DNA of 42,185 bases from Paracoccaceae bacterium (GTDB lineage Bacteria > Pseudomonadota > Alphaproteobacteria > Rhodobacterales > Rhodobacteraceae): positions 1-42,185 of the forward strand of contig JANZZL010000067.1 in the NCBI GenBank assembly GCA_026419405.1. The letters run 5' to 3'. The position numbers and the translations under genes were made by a program. The notes beneath the pieces are model-generated. The model had not been told where the DNA came from. It saw only the letters and a list, made by a program, of their open reading frames with translations, and did not search any database. Of this stretch, positions 8,209 to 18,806 are shown one piece after another (within the stretch, counting starts at the first letter, position 1; every line of letters starts with the position of its first letter).

Positions 8209-9350
8209 GCCGCGAGGCCTTCCTCGGCGCCGCCGTCTTCGACGGTGCGCGGCTGCACGCGGACCATGCGCTGCTGATCGAGGACGGGCTCTGCCGCGGC
8301 ATCCTGCCCGCGGCCGAGGTGCCCTCCGGCTGGCGGCGGGTGCCGCTCGAGGGGGGGACGGTGCTGCCCGGCTTCGTCGATCTGCAGGTCAACGGCGGGG
8401 GCGGGGTGCTGCTCAACGATGCGCCGAGCGTCGAGGGCATCCGCACCATCGCCGCGGCGCATGCCGCGCGGGGCACGGCCGCCTTCCTGCCGACGCTCGT
8501 CACCGACACGCCGGAGCGGACGCAGGCCGCGGTCGAGGCCGTTGCCCGGGCGGTGGCCGAGGGCGTGCCGGGCGTGCTCGGCCTGCATCTCGAGGGGCCG
8601 CATCTCGCCCCGGCGCGCAAGGGTGCGCACGAGGCCGCGCTGATCCGACCGATGGAGGATGCCGACGAGGCCTTCCTGACCGGGGCCGCCGCGCGGCTGC
8701 CGAACCTGATGGTGACGCTCGCCCCCGAGGCCGTCGCGCCGGAGCGGATCGCGCGTCTGGCGGCGGCGGGCGTCATCGTCTCGCTCGGGCACAGCGACTG
8801 CTCCTTCGACGCGGCGATGGCGGCGATCGCGGCCGGGGCGCGCTCGGTCACGCACCTCTTCAACGCGATGAGCCAGCTCGGCAGCCGCGAGCCGGGCCTG
8901 GCCGGGGCGGCGCTCGAGTCGGGGCGGGTCTCGGCGGGGCTGATCGCCGACGGCGTCCACGTCCACCCCGCGACCATGCGCGCGGCGCTGGCGGCCAAGC
9001 GCGGGCCGGGGCGGATCTTCCTCGTCACCGACGCGATGGCGCCCGCGGGGACCGATCTGGCCGAGTTCCGCCTGAACGGCCGGCGGGTGCTGCGCCGCGG
9101 CGGCCGGCTCATGCTGGAGGACGGCACGCTCGCGGGTGCCGACATCGACATGCCCGGCGCGCTGGCGGTGCTCGGGCGCGAGGTGGGGCTGCCGCCCGCC
9201 GAGGCGCTGGCCATGGCGACCTCGCGCCCCGCGGCGGTGCTGCGGGATCCGCGCGGGCACGGCGCCTTCGTCGCGGGGCGGCCGGCCGCAGCGCTGCATC
9301 TGGCGGCCGACGGCACGGGGGTTCGCTGGCTGCACCGGCCGGCCGCCTGA
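8205..9350 (+). CDS. nagA: N-acetylglucosamine-6-phosphate deacetylase
   Basis: NagA removes acetate from GlcNAc-6P to give GlcN-6P in the cytoplasm, supplying the SIS-domain enzyme encoded just upstream. The 381-residue length is usual. Signature segments of the amidohydrolase fold are all present: PGFVDLQVNGGGG, HLEGPHLAPARKGAH (metal-binding glutamate), SLGHSDCSFD, VTHLFNAM and LVTDAMAPAGT (catalytic aspartate). The ATG at 8205 overlaps the upstream stop codon (ATGA). It is the last gene of the rightward amino-sugar operon. The next 74 bases hold a short ACTGCC/GGCAGT hairpin without a T-run and no other recognisable signal. Confidence 0.95.
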   Translation: MSREAFLGAAVFDGARLHADHALLIEDGLCRGILPAAEVPSGWRRVPLEGGTVLPGFVDLQVNGGGGVLLNDAPSVEGIRTIAAAHAARGTAAFLPTLVTDTPERTQAAVEAVARAVAEGVPGVLGLHLEGPHLAPARKGAHEAALIRPMEDADEAFLTGAAARLPNLMVTLAPEAVAPERIARLAAAGVIVSLGHSDCSFDAAMAAIAAGARSVTHLFNAMSQLGSREPGLAGAALESGRVSAGLIADGVHVHPATMRAALAAKRGPGRIFLVTDAMAPAGTDLAEFRLNGRRVLRRGGRLMLEDGTLAGADIDMPGALAVLGREVGLPPAEALAMATSRPAAVLRDPRGHGAFVAGRPAAALHLAADGTGVRWLHRPAA

Positions 9351-9424
9351 CGCGCCGCCATCCGGAGACTGCCCGTTTCTGCGGCAGTAGCGGCCCAGCC
9401 GCCCGATTTCCGGGCGTTCCGGCC

Positions 9425-10342
<918 letters not shown>

Positions 10343-10345
10343 CCG

Positions 10346-10648
10346 ATGATGCTCACCCCGCGGGAACGCGAGAAGCTGCTGATCGCGATGGCCGCCGAGG
10401 TCGCCCGGAGGCGCCTGGCGCGCGGCCTCAGGCTGAATCACCCCGAGGCCGTGGCGCTGATCTGCGACGCCGTGCTCGAAGGGGCGCGCGACGGGCGCTC
10501 GGTCGCCGAGATGATGGAGGCGGGTGCCCGTGTCCTCACCCGCGAGCAGTGCATGGAGGGCGTGCCCGAGATGATCCCCGAGGTGCAGGTCGAGGCGACC
10601 TTTCCCGACGGCACCAAGCTCGTCACCGTCCACAACCCGATCCGCTGA
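10346..10648 (+). CDS. ureA: Urease gamma subunit
   Basis: The smallest structural subunit of the cytoplasmic nickel urease, 100 residues as expected. The sequence is near consensus for the family: [35 protein letters not shown] and [19 protein letters not shown] at the C-terminus. Two consecutive ATG codons (10346, 10349) are available; the first is used here and the second would remove one methionine. It follows ureD after three bases, and ureJ starts 11 bases downstream. Confidence 0.97.
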   Translation: MMLTPREREKLLIAMAAEVARRRLARGLRLNHPEAVALICDAVLEGARDGRSVAEMMEAGARVLTREQCMEGVPEMIPEVQVEATFPDGTKLVTVHNPIR

Positions 10649-10659
10649 GGAGCCCGCCG

Positions 10660-11232
10660 ATGAGATACCTGCCCGCCGCCAGTGCTGCGCTTCTGGCCGC
10701 CTCGCCCGCCGCCGCGCATGTCGATGCCGCCGCCCACGGCTCGTTTGCCGCCGGCTTCGCGCATCCGCTCGGCGGGGCCGACCATGCGCTCGCCATGCTC
10801 GCGGTCGGGCTCTGGGCGCTCGTGCTCGGCGGGCGGGCGATCCCGCTGCTGCCGGCCGCCTTCGTCGGCGCGATGACGGGGGGCTTCCTGCTGGCGCGGG
10901 CGGGGGTGACGCTGCCGCTGGTCGAGCCGGCGATCCTCGCTTCGGTCCTGCTTCTGGGCGGCTGCGCGGCGCTGGCGCTGCGCCCGCCGCTTGCGCTCGC
11001 CGCGGCTGGCGTGGCCGCCTTCGCCCTGTTCCACGGCCATGCCCACGGCGCCGAGATGGGCGGGGCCTCGGCCGGGGCGTTCCTCGCGGGATTCGCGCTC
11101 GCCACCGCGGCGCTGCACGCCGCCGGGGTGGCCGGGGGCCTCGCGCTCGCCCGGCTGGGCGGGGCGGCGCTGGCGCGCGGGGCGGGGGCGGGGGTCGCCG
11201 CGCTCGGCGCCGCGCTGGCGCTGGCAGGCTGA
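10660..11232 (+). CDS. ureJ: HupE/UreJ-family nickel permease
   Basis: This 190-residue inner-membrane protein belongs to the HupE/UreJ family, which takes up nickel for urease or hydrogenase. It has an N-terminal signal-like segment ending near PAAAH, a His-rich family motif [19 protein letters not shown] (about residues 36-54) that probably binds the metal, a second [10 protein letters not shown] motif, and about six hydrophobic segments. Its place between ureA and ureB, in the same direction and with gaps of 10-11 bases, matches other rhodobacterial urease operons and supports a nickel supply role. Confidence 0.9.
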   Translation: MRYLPAASAALLAASPAAAHVDAAAHGSFAAGFAHPLGGADHALAMLAVGLWALVLGGRAIPLLPAAFVGAMTGGFLLARAGVTLPLVEPAILASVLLLGGCAALALRPPLALAAAGVAAFALFHGHAHGAEMGGASAGAFLAGFALATAALHAAGVAGGLALARLGGAALARGAGAGVAALGAALALAG

Positions 11233-11242
11233 GAGGGCGGCG

Positions 11243-11548
11243 ATGATCCCCGGAGAGATCCTGACCGCCGCCGGCGAGATCACGCTCAACGCGGGCGCCG
11301 AGGCGATCGTGCTGATGGTCGCCAACACCGGCGACCGGCCGGTGCAGGTGGGCAGCCACTACCATTTCGCCGAGACCAACCCCGCGCTCGACTTCGACCG
11401 GGCGGCGGCGCGCGGCCGCAGGCTCGACATCGCCGCGGGCACGGCAGTCCGCTTCGAGCCCGGCCAGCGGCGCGAGGTGCGCCTGATCCCCTTCGGCGGG
11501 GTGCGGCGCGTCTTCGGCTTCAACGGACAGGTGATGGGAGCGCTCTGA
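11243..11548 (+). CDS. ureB: Urease beta subunit
   Basis: The 101-residue beta subunit of urease. Family hallmarks are [13 protein letters not shown] at the start, [19 protein letters not shown] in the middle and [17 protein letters not shown] near the C-terminus. The ATG at 11243 opens the conserved N-terminus and follows ureJ after 10 bases. The stop is two bases before the next small ORF, so translational coupling is likely. Confidence 0.97.
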   Translation: MIPGEILTAAGEITLNAGAEAIVLMVANTGDRPVQVGSHYHFAETNPALDFDRAAARGRRLDIAAGTAVRFEPGQRREVRLIPFGGVRRVFGFNGQVMGAL

Positions 11549-11550
11549 GC

Positions 11551-11865
11551 ATGTGGAACCCCTGGACGGCGCCGCTGACCCTGATGCGGCTTCAGCTGCA
11601 GGTCTCGGTGATGCTGATGGAGGCAGGCACGGTGATGTGGCTGCGCAGCCTCGGGGTGGCCGGGCTGTGGAACGTCACGCCCGCGGAGCGCGCGCGGATG
11701 GTCACCGAGAAGGTCGGCGCCTTCGGCCGCTCCGCCGCGGCGGGGCTGGCCTCGGCCGCGGCCGGCCGTCCGGCCGAACGGACCGTCGCCGCGATGCTGG
11801 CGCCGGTCGCCCGCAAGACCCGTGCCAACGCCCGCCGCCTCGCCCGGCGCGGCCCGGCCCGCTGA
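11551..11865 (+). CDS. Small hydrophobic/alanine-rich protein encoded between ureB and ureC
   Basis: A 104-residue protein with no assigned function. The first half is methionine- and leucine-rich (LMRLQLQVSVMLMEAGTVM, VMWLRSLGVAGLW), suggesting an amphipathic or membrane-associated helix. The second half is alanine-rich and ends in a strongly basic tail (RKTRANARRLARRGPAR). The layout resembles phasin-like proteins. Similar small ORFs occur in rhodobacterial genomes and are sometimes auto-labelled antifreeze protein, from memory and without support here. It starts two bases after the ureB stop and ends 12 bases before ureC, so it is almost certainly translated with urease. Coding use is like that of its neighbours. 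Confidence 0.75.
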   Translation: MWNPWTAPLTLMRLQLQVSVMLMEAGTVMWLRSLGVAGLWNVTPAERARMVTEKVGAFGRSAAAGLASAAAGRPAERTVAAMLAPVARKTRANARRLARRGPAR

Positions 11866-11877
11866 GGGGCGCCGCCG

Positions 11878-13587
<1,710 letters not shown>

Positions 13588-13607
13588 GCCGACTTCCGAG
13601 GCGACCC

Positions 13608-14081
13608 ATGACCGACCTGCCCCTTGCCCAGACCGTTGCGGAAGGCGCCGACCCCGGCGCCGCCGAGGCCACCGTGACGCTCGACCACGAGGCGCGCATC
13701 CTCCGGCGCAGGCGGCTCGTCACCGACCAGGGCTGGGCCTTCCTCGTCGATCTGGAGCGGACGACCGCCCTGGCCGAGGGCGATGTGCTCGCGCTTTCCG
13801 ACGGGCGCCGCGTGGCGGTGCGCGCGGCGGCCGAGCCGGTGCTGGAGGTGACGGGCGAGAGCCTCGCGCGCCTCGCCTGGCACATCGGCAACCGGCACGT
13901 GCCCTGCCAGGTGCTGCCCGACCGGCTGCGCATCCGCCGCGATCCGGTGATCGCGCACATGCTGGCCCATCTCGGCGCCGCCCTCACCGAGGCAGAGGCG
14001 CCCTTCCTGCCCGAGGGCGGCGCCTACGGCCACGGCCGGACCCATGCGCAGGGGCACGGCGCCGGCGCCCATGCCCACTGA
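13608..14081 (+). CDS. ureE: Urease accessory protein UreE (nickel chaperone)
   Basis: UreE binds nickel and hands it to UreG for urease maturation. The 157-residue protein has the peptide-binding N-terminal domain (residues about 20-85), the metal-binding core with WHIGNRHVPCQVL (dimer-interface histidine, about residue 91) and a moderately His-rich C-terminus ([16 protein letters not shown]). The ATG at 13608 was chosen because it is preceded by a short gap after ureC. Its stop lies inside the start region of ureF, giving an 11-base overlap. Confidence 0.93.
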   Translation: MTDLPLAQTVAEGADPGAAEATVTLDHEARILRRRRLVTDQGWAFLVDLERTTALAEGDVLALSDGRRVAVRAAAEPVLEVTGESLARLAWHIGNRHVPCQVLPDRLRIRRDPVIAHMLAHLGAALTEAEAPFLPEGGAYGHGRTHAQGHGAGAHAH

Positions 14082-14718
14082 CCCGCGCCTTCTGACGCTG
14101 GCGCAGTGGCTCTCGCCGGCCTATCCGACCGGCGCCTTCGCCTGGTCGCACGGGCTCGAGGCGGCGATTGCGGCCGGCTGGGTGCGCGACGCCGGGGGGC
14201 TCGGCGACTGGCTGGCCGACCTGCTCGCCGAAGGATCTGGCCGGGCCGAGGCGGTCTGGATCGGGCTGGGCTTCCGCGCCGCGGACGGCCGCGCGCTGCG
14301 CGCCGTCGATGCCCGCGCGCGCGCCTGGGCGCCCGCGGCCGAGCGGCTGCGCGAGGCCGACCGCCAGGGCGCGGCCTTCGCCGCCGTGACCCGCGCCGTC
14401 TGGGGCATCGACCTGCCGGACTGCCTCCTGCCGGTCGCGCTGGGGCGCGCGGCGCGGCTCATGGCGATGGATCCCGGCGATGTCGCGGCCCTTCACCTCC
14501 AGGGCTTCGCGGCCAATCTGGTCGCGGCCGCGCAGCGGCTGATGCCGCTCGGCCAGACGGCGGCGCAGGCGGTGCTGGCGCGGCTCGCGCCGCTCTGCCT
14601 CGCGGCAGCCGACCTGGCGCGCGCGCCCGACGAGGCGGCGCTGTTCTCCAACGCCTTCCTCTCCGACGTGGCCGCGATGCGGCACGAAACCCTTCAGGCG
14701 AGGCTCTTCCAGTCATGA
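14071..14718 (+). CDS. ureF: Urease accessory protein UreF
   Basis: UreF is the all-helical partner of UreD and UreG in the nickel-insertion complex. The 215-residue protein begins with the family pattern [24 protein letters not shown] and ends with [21 protein letters not shown], the segment that contacts UreG. The ATG at 14071 is preferred over an in-frame ATG at 14044 because it gives the usual N-terminal length and a small overlap with ureE. The stop overlaps the ureG start (ATGA). Confidence 0.92.
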   Translation: MPTDPRLLTLAQWLSPAYPTGAFAWSHGLEAAIAAGWVRDAGGLGDWLADLLAEGSGRAEAVWIGLGFRAADGRALRAVDARARAWAPAAERLREADRQGAAFAAVTRAVWGIDLPDCLLPVALGRAARLMAMDPGDVAALHLQGFAANLVAAAQRLMPLGQTAAQAVLARLAPLCLAAADLARAPDEAALFSNAFLSDVAAMRHETLQARLFQS

Positions 14719-15380
14719 CCCGGATGAACGGACCCCTCAGGATCGGCATCGGCGGCCCGGTGGGCGCGGGCAAGACGACGCTGACCGCGCGGCTCGCCCA
14801 ACGCCTGAAGCACGGCCTCTCGCTCGGCGTGATCACCAACGACATCTACACCCAGGAGGACGCCGAGGCGCTGATGCGCATGCAGATCCTGCCCGCCGAC
14901 CGGATCATCGGGGTGGAGACGGGGGGCTGCCCGCATACCGCGATCCGCGAGGATGCCTCGATCAACCTCGCCGCGGTGGCCGAGATGCAGGCGCGCCACC
15001 CCGACCTCGACCTCGTGCTGATCGAATCGGGCGGCGACAACCTCTCGGCCACCTTCAGCCCGGAGCTGGCCGACGTGACCGTCTACGTCATCGACGTGGC
15101 CGCGGGCGAGGAGATCCCGCGCAAGGGCGGGCCGGCGATCACCCGTTCGGACCTTCTGGTGATCAACAAGACCGACCTCGCGCCCCATGTCGGCGCCTCG
15201 CTCGCGGTGATGGAGCGCGATGCCCGCAGGATGCGGGGCGAGCGGCCGTTCCTCTTCGCCGCGCTGCGCCACGGCGAGGGGGTCGAGGCGATCGCCGCGG
15301 CGCTCTGCCGGATCGGCGGCCTCGTCCTGCCCGCACCGGCTCAGGCTCGGGGCGCTATTCCGGCTGGAAGCCGCCGATGA
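14715..15380 (+). CDS. ureG: Urease accessory GTPase UreG
   Basis: UreG is the GTPase that drives nickel delivery. The 221-residue protein has the P-loop [11 protein letters not shown] (about residues 11-21), the metal-site motif [13 protein letters not shown], the [17 protein letters not shown] switch and the guanine-specificity NKTD. It is slightly longer than usual: the last 17 or so residues ([17 protein letters not shown]) look like an extension produced by reading into the convergent soxT gene, with which it overlaps by 26 bases. This is the last gene of the urease operon, and there is no room for an intergenic terminator. Confidence 0.95.
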   Translation: MTRMNGPLRIGIGGPVGAGKTTLTARLAQRLKHGLSLGVITNDIYTQEDAEALMRMQILPADRIIGVETGGCPHTAIREDASINLAAVAEMQARHPDLDLVLIESGGDNLSATFSPELADVTVYVIDVAAGEEIPRKGGPAITRSDLLVINKTDLAPHVGASLAVMERDARRMRGERPFLFAALRHGEGVEAIAAALCRIGGLVLPAPAQARGAIPAGSRR

Positions 15381-16410
15381 GCTGGCGCAGCCCGACCATG
15401 GCGCCCGCGGCGATCGCGGCGAGCGTCACCGGCCCCGACCAGGAGAGCGCGGCGATGCCGCTCACGCCCTGGCCCACCGAGCAGCCCATGGCGACGACCC
15501 CGCCGATGCCCATCAGCACCGCGCCGCCCACCTGGCGGCCGAGTTCGCGCGGATCCTCGCAGGCCTCCCAGCGGAACAGGCCGCGGATCAGCGACCCGGC
15601 GAAGGCGCCGAGCAGCACCCCGGCGACCGAGCCGACCGAGAAGGTGATGCCGCCCGCGGTGGAGGTCATCAGGAAGATCAGGGTGCGCCCGACCGGCGCG
15701 GTGTAGGAGGGCCCCTCGACCTGCACCGCGCCGAGGCTCGCCTCGGCCAGCCAGCTCGTGCCCGCGAACATGCCCGCCACGGCGAGGCCGGCGGCCGTGC
15801 CCCAGGCCAGCATCCGCGGGCTCTGCCGCAGCCCGCGATGCGCCAGCGCCCAGGCCAGGCAGGCCGCGGCGATGGCCAGCACGGTCACGACGGGCGCGAT
15901 CCCGAGCAGGGCCTGCGCAGCGTGCACGATGCCCTGCGGCCCCTCGGCCGCGGGCTGCGGGAAGAGCGCGGCGCGCAGCGGGGCGAGCGGGCCCGAGAGC
16001 GCGACGAAGCCGAAGATGCCCATGACCACGACGATGACCAGCGCGCGCAGGTCGCCGCCGCCGAAGCGCACGAGCGCGCCGAAGCCGCAGTTGCCGGCCA
16101 TCGCCATGCCGTAGCCGAAGACCAGCCCGCCCGCGACCGAGGCGACCGGGTTCCAGGCGATGGCGTGGTAGAAGCTCGCGCCGATGTCCACGAACCCGGC
16201 GAGCGCGCCGAGCTGGGTGCCGAGGATCGCCACGCCGAGCACCACGCCCCAGAGGCGGAGCCGCCGGTGGTCCTTGCCGTAGATCGCGGATTCCAGCGCC
16301 CCGAGCGTGCAGAAATCGCCCAGCCGCGCAGCCAGGCCGAGGATCACGCCCCCCGCGAGCCCGACCAGCGCGGCGAGCGCGCCGAAGGGCAGGTTGCCGA
16401 TCGCATCCAT
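15355..16410 (-). CDS. soxT: SoxT, YeeE/YedE-family (TsuA-like) sulfur-compound permease
   Basis: This 351-residue integral membrane protein of the YeeE/YedE family has about nine to ten hydrophobic segments. Three family cysteines are in place: C34 ([11 protein letters not shown]), C108 (AGNCGFGAL) and C310 (MGCSVGQG). Their arrangement matches the cysteine relay described for thiosulfate uptake by the Spirochaeta TsuA protein. Its place directly downstream of soxS and soxR corresponds to soxT of other soxSRT loci, so import of thiosulfate or a related sulfur species is the likely role. It is convergent with ureG, with a 26-base overlap of coding ends. Confidence 0.88.
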   Translation of the reverse strand: MDAIGNLPFGALAALVGLAGGVILGLAARLGDFCTLGALESAIYGKDHRRLRLWGVVLGVAILGTQLGALAGFVDIGASFYHAIAWNPVASVAGGLVFGYGMAMAGNCGFGALVRFGGGDLRALVIVVVMGIFGFVALSGPLAPLRAALFPQPAAEGPQGIVHAAQALLGIAPVVTVLAIAAACLAWALAHRGLRQSPRMLAWGTAAGLAVAGMFAGTSWLAEASLGAVQVEGPSYTAPVGRTLIFLMTSTAGGITFSVGSVAGVLLGAFAGSLIRGLFRWEACEDPRELGRQVGGAVLMGIGGVVAMGCSVGQGVSGIAALSWSGPVTLAAIAAGAMVGLRQLIGGFQPE

Positions 16411-16469
16411 CGCCTTCCTCCCGTGTCCTGCCCGCGCGCGGCGGGCACCGGTTCCCTGCTGCGCCCGGT

Positions 16470-16844
16470 CTACGCCGGGTCGCAGAACATCCTCGCCAGA
16501 AGCCCCACCATCTCGTGCACCCGGGGGTCGAGGATCGAGTAGTAGATCGCCTGGCCCTCGCGGCGGGCGCTGACCAGACCCTCGAGCCGCAGGCGGGCAA
16601 GCTGCTGGCTGACCACGGCCTGCCGCGCCGAAAGCAGGTTCTCGAGCTCGGTCACGCTCTTGGGCCCGTCGCGCAGGTGGCAGAGGATCATCAGCCGCCC
16701 GTCGTGGCCGAGCGCCTTGAGGAAGTTCGCCGCCTCGTTCGCACGCGCGATCAGCGCGTCGAGGCCGGGCGGCTCCGCGCCCTCCGTGCCGTCGATCGCG
16801 ATCGGATTGAGCTGCATGGCCCTCGCAAGGCTATCCCCGGGCAT
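16470..16844 (-). CDS. soxR: SoxR, ArsR-family persulfide-responsive repressor
   Basis: This 124-residue winged-helix repressor of the ArsR family represses sox genes until sulfur substrate is present. The DNA-binding region is SVTELENLLSARQAVVSQQL. Two cysteines, C55 (LMILCHL) and C121 (MFCDPA), are 66 residues apart, the same spacing as the C41/C107 pair that forms a polysulfide bridge in Rhodobacter capsulatus SqrR, so sensing by persulfide is likely. The ATG at 16844 was chosen because AGAGG lies seven bases upstream; in-frame ATGs at 16871 and 16817 are possible. It lies between soxS and soxT. Proposed operators lie at 17298-17317 and 18717-18748. Confidence 0.9.
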   Translation of the reverse strand: MPGDSLARAMQLNPIAIDGTEGAEPPGLDALIARANEAANFLKALGHDGRLMILCHLRDGPKSVTELENLLSARQAVVSQQLARLRLEGLVSARREGQAIYYSILDPRVHEMVGLLARMFCDPA

Positions 16845-16913
16845 GATCGGGCCTCTTGCGCCGCAATGCAAACCCCCTGCGCCGCGACGGCCCGCAGCTG
16901 CGGCACCGGCGCC

Positions 16914-17279
16914 TCATCGGCGGGCCGCGTCGATCAGCTCTCCGAGCAGCGGCCAGAAGAAGTCCTCGGAGACGTAGCCCTCGATGCGGCCCACCTCGAC
17001 GCCGCCCGAGACCAGGACGAAGGTCGGCGTGAACACCGCCGGCCGGTCGAGGACGATGCCCTCGGGCAGGGCCTCGCGCAGCCGCAGGCGGCGCAGCGGC
17101 GCCGCGCGGCCCTCGTCGGTCAGCGGATACTCGGGCGCGACCTCCTCGTTCCAGGCGGCGCAGTAGAGACAGCCGGGCTGCTCGAACATCAGCAGCGCGA
17201 TCTCGGCCCGCGCCGGTCCCGCCAGTCCGGCCGGGACGGCCGTCGCCATCAGTCCGGCGGCAAGCACGGCGCGCATCAT
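16914..17279 (-). CDS. soxS: SoxS, periplasmic thioredoxin-like protein
   Basis: SoxS reactivates the SoxYZ carrier by thiol-disulfide exchange in the periplasm. The 121-residue protein has a signal peptide (MMRAVLAAGLMATAVPAG, predicted cleavage near ARA-EIA, about residue 25) and a CxxC site in FEQPGCLYCAAW. A cis-proline segment FTPTFVL follows. The start is the first of two adjacent ATG codons (17279, 17276). Extending upstream would read through the promoter region. It is divergent from soxV across 82 bases that hold the proposed SoxR operator. Confidence 0.9.
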   Translation of the reverse strand: MMRAVLAAGLMATAVPAGLAGPARAEIALLMFEQPGCLYCAAWNEEVAPEYPLTDEGRAAPLRRLRLREALPEGIVLDRPAVFTPTFVLVSGGVEVGRIEGYVSEDFFWPLLGELIDAARR

Positions 17280-17280
17280 G

Positions 17281-17317
17281 TTGACAGCCCTATCTCGACA
17301 TAGAAATATCCTAATGT
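17281..17317. promoter_or_regulatory. soxS-soxV divergent promoter with putative SoxR operator
   Basis: An AT-rich island in GC-rich surroundings. A consensus -35 TTGACA lies at 17281-17286 on the rightward strand, with AAATAT (17304-17309) at a 17-base spacing as a possible -10. The element ATAGAAATAT (17300-17309) overlaps that -10 and sits inside an ACAT-N12-ATGT inverted repeat (17298-17317). The same decamer recurs upstream of soxX, so it is the best candidate for the SoxR binding site. The motif sharing is seen; binding is inferred. Confidence 0.6.
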
Positions 17318-17361
17318 AACACGCCACGTCCGGCAAGGCCCCGGCCCCTGGCGGAGGACGC

Positions 17362-18099
17362 ATGCTCGACATCAGCTATCCGGGCGCGGCGCTTGCGGGG
17401 CTTCTGTCCTTCCTGTCGCCCTGCATCCTGCCGATGGTGCCCTTCTATCTCTCCTACATGGCCGGGGTGTCGGTGCAGGAGCTGCGCGGCGGGGGCGCGG
17501 TGCCCGCCGCCGCGCGCGGCCGGCTCGTGCTGCGCGCCGCCGCCTTCGCCGCCGGCGTCACCACGATCTTCGTGCTGCTCGGCCTCGGGGCGACCGCGGC
17601 GGGGCGGGCGTTCCTCCAGTGGAAGGAGACGCTTTCCTGGGTGGCCGGGGGGGTGCTGGTGCTGTTCGGGCTGCACTTCCTCGGCATTCTCAGGATCGGG
17701 CTTCTCTACCGCGAGGCGCGGCTGCAGTCGGGGCTCGCACCGGCGGGCCTGGTCGGCGCCTATGTCCTGGGGCTTGCCTTCGGCTTCGGCTGGACGCCCT
17801 GCGTCGGCCCCGCACTGGCGGCGATCCTGATGGTGGCGAGCGGCATGGGCGAGCTCTGGCGCGGCGGCACGCTGCTTCTCGTCTACGGGCTGTCGATGAC
17901 GCTGCCCTTCGTGCTGGCGGCGGCCTTCGCGGCGCCCTTCCTCGGTCGGGTCGCCCGGCACCGCCGGCTGATGGGTCATGTCGAGAAGGCGATGGGCGTG
18001 ATGCTGATCGTCTTCGGCCTGCTCATCGCGACGAACTCGGTCAACCTGATCGCCGACTGGATGATCCGCAACTTCGACTGGTCCGCCACGCTCAGATGA
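17362..18099 (+). CDS. soxV: SoxV, CcdA-like thiol-reductant transporter
   Basis: SoxV is a six-helix inner-membrane protein that moves electrons from cytoplasmic thioredoxin to periplasmic SoxW and SoxS. The 245-residue sequence has paired cysteine motifs typical of CcdA: FLSPCILPMVPFY near residue 24 and GWTPCVGPALAAI near residue 153. The ATG at 17362 has GGAGG four bases upstream. SoxW follows after 20 bases. Without such reduction the SoxY cysteine would be lost to oxidation. Confidence 0.93.
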   Translation: MLDISYPGAALAGLLSFLSPCILPMVPFYLSYMAGVSVQELRGGGAVPAAARGRLVLRAAAFAAGVTTIFVLLGLGATAAGRAFLQWKETLSWVAGGVLVLFGLHFLGILRIGLLYREARLQSGLAPAGLVGAYVLGLAFGFGWTPCVGPALAAILMVASGMGELWRGGTLLLVYGLSMTLPFVLAAAFAAPFLGRVARHRRLMGHVEKAMGVMLIVFGLLIATNSVNLIADWMIRNFDWSATLR

Positions 18100-18119
18100 C
18101 CCAACCGGGAGGAACCGCC

Positions 18120-18692
18120 ATGCTCCGAACCTGCCTCCGCGCCGCCACGCTGGCCGCCGCCGCGCTCGCCGCCGCCCCTGCGGCGGCCGTCGAGATCGGC
18201 GACGACGGCCTGCACAAGCCCGACTGGCTGCGCGAGACCTTCAAGGACATCTCCGAGGACCTCGCCGAGGCCAATGCCGAGGGCCGGCGCCTGATGATCA
18301 TCGTCGAGCAGCGCGGCTGCATCTACTGCACCGAGATGCACGAGAAGGTCTTCACCGACCCGGCCGTCGAGGAGCTGATCCGCGCGCACTACTTCGTGGT
18401 GCAGCTGAACCTGTTCGGCGACGTGCCGGTCACCGACCTCGACGGCACGACGCTGCCCGAGAAGGAGATGGCGGTGCGCTGGGGCGTGATGTTCACGCCG
18501 ACGCTGATCTTCCTGCCCGAGACGGTCGAACCGGGGCAGACCGTCGCCGAGGCGGCCGTCGCGCAGATGCCCGGCGCCTTCGGCAGGGGGACGACCGAGG
18601 CGCTGCTGACCTGGGTCCGCGACCACGGTTACGCGAGCGGCGAGCACTTCCAGAAGTACCTCGCCGACCGGATGGCCGGGGCAACTGACTGA
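18120..18692 (+). CDS. soxW: SoxW, periplasmic thioredoxin
   Basis: The 190-residue periplasmic thioredoxin is reduced by SoxV. It has a Sec signal (MLRTCLRAATLAAAALAAAP, predicted cleavage near AAA-VEI), a CxxC active site in VEQRGCIYCTEM (about residues 64-75) and the cis-proline segment MFTPTLIFL. The ATG at 18120 has GGGAGGA six bases away; an upstream ATG at 18096 overlapping soxV is less well placed. Its leader GGGAGGAACCGCCATGCT is identical to that of soxF. The gene is separated from soxX by 114 bases containing a second proposed SoxR operator. Confidence 0.92.
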   Translation: MLRTCLRAATLAAAALAAAPAAAVEIGDDGLHKPDWLRETFKDISEDLAEANAEGRRLMIIVEQRGCIYCTEMHEKVFTDPAVEELIRAHYFVVQLNLFGDVPVTDLDGTTLPEKEMAVRWGVMFTPTLIFLPETVEPGQTVAEAAVAQMPGAFGRGTTEALLTWVRDHGYASGEHFQKYLADRMAGATD

Positions 18693-18716
18693 CGGAAAAG
18701 GGATAACCCCCACAAC

Positions 18717-18748
18717 ATAGGAATATTCGAGGATACATATATTTCTAT
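18717..18748. promoter_or_regulatory. Putative SoxR operator upstream of soxX
   Basis: ATAGGAATAT (18717-18726) and its inverted partner ATATTTCTAT (18739-18748) flank a 12-base spacer, making a 32-bp imperfect palindrome in the soxW-soxX gap. The inverted copy reads ATAGAAATAT, identical to the decamer in the soxS-soxV gap. A nested GAATATTC palindrome is also present. Two control regions, soxS-V and soxW-X, are known for SoxR in related sox clusters, and this fits that pattern. No clear -35/-10 pair was assigned. Confidence 0.6.
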
Positions 18749-18806
18749 TGCGCACGGCGGTATGCCGGAGTTACTCTTCCGGCGGGAGAGTTCAGGGAGG
18801 ACCGCC

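Noticed and set aside
9351-9424. Terminator after nagA from the ACTGCC/GGCAGT inverted pair
   Set aside because: The stem is only six bp, the loop is nine bases and there is no T-run. It is not strong enough to list.
17281-17361. A small RNA or leader peptide in the soxS-soxV gap
   Set aside because: The gap is only 82 bases and is fully explained by promoter, operator and ribosome-binding site. No terminator is present.
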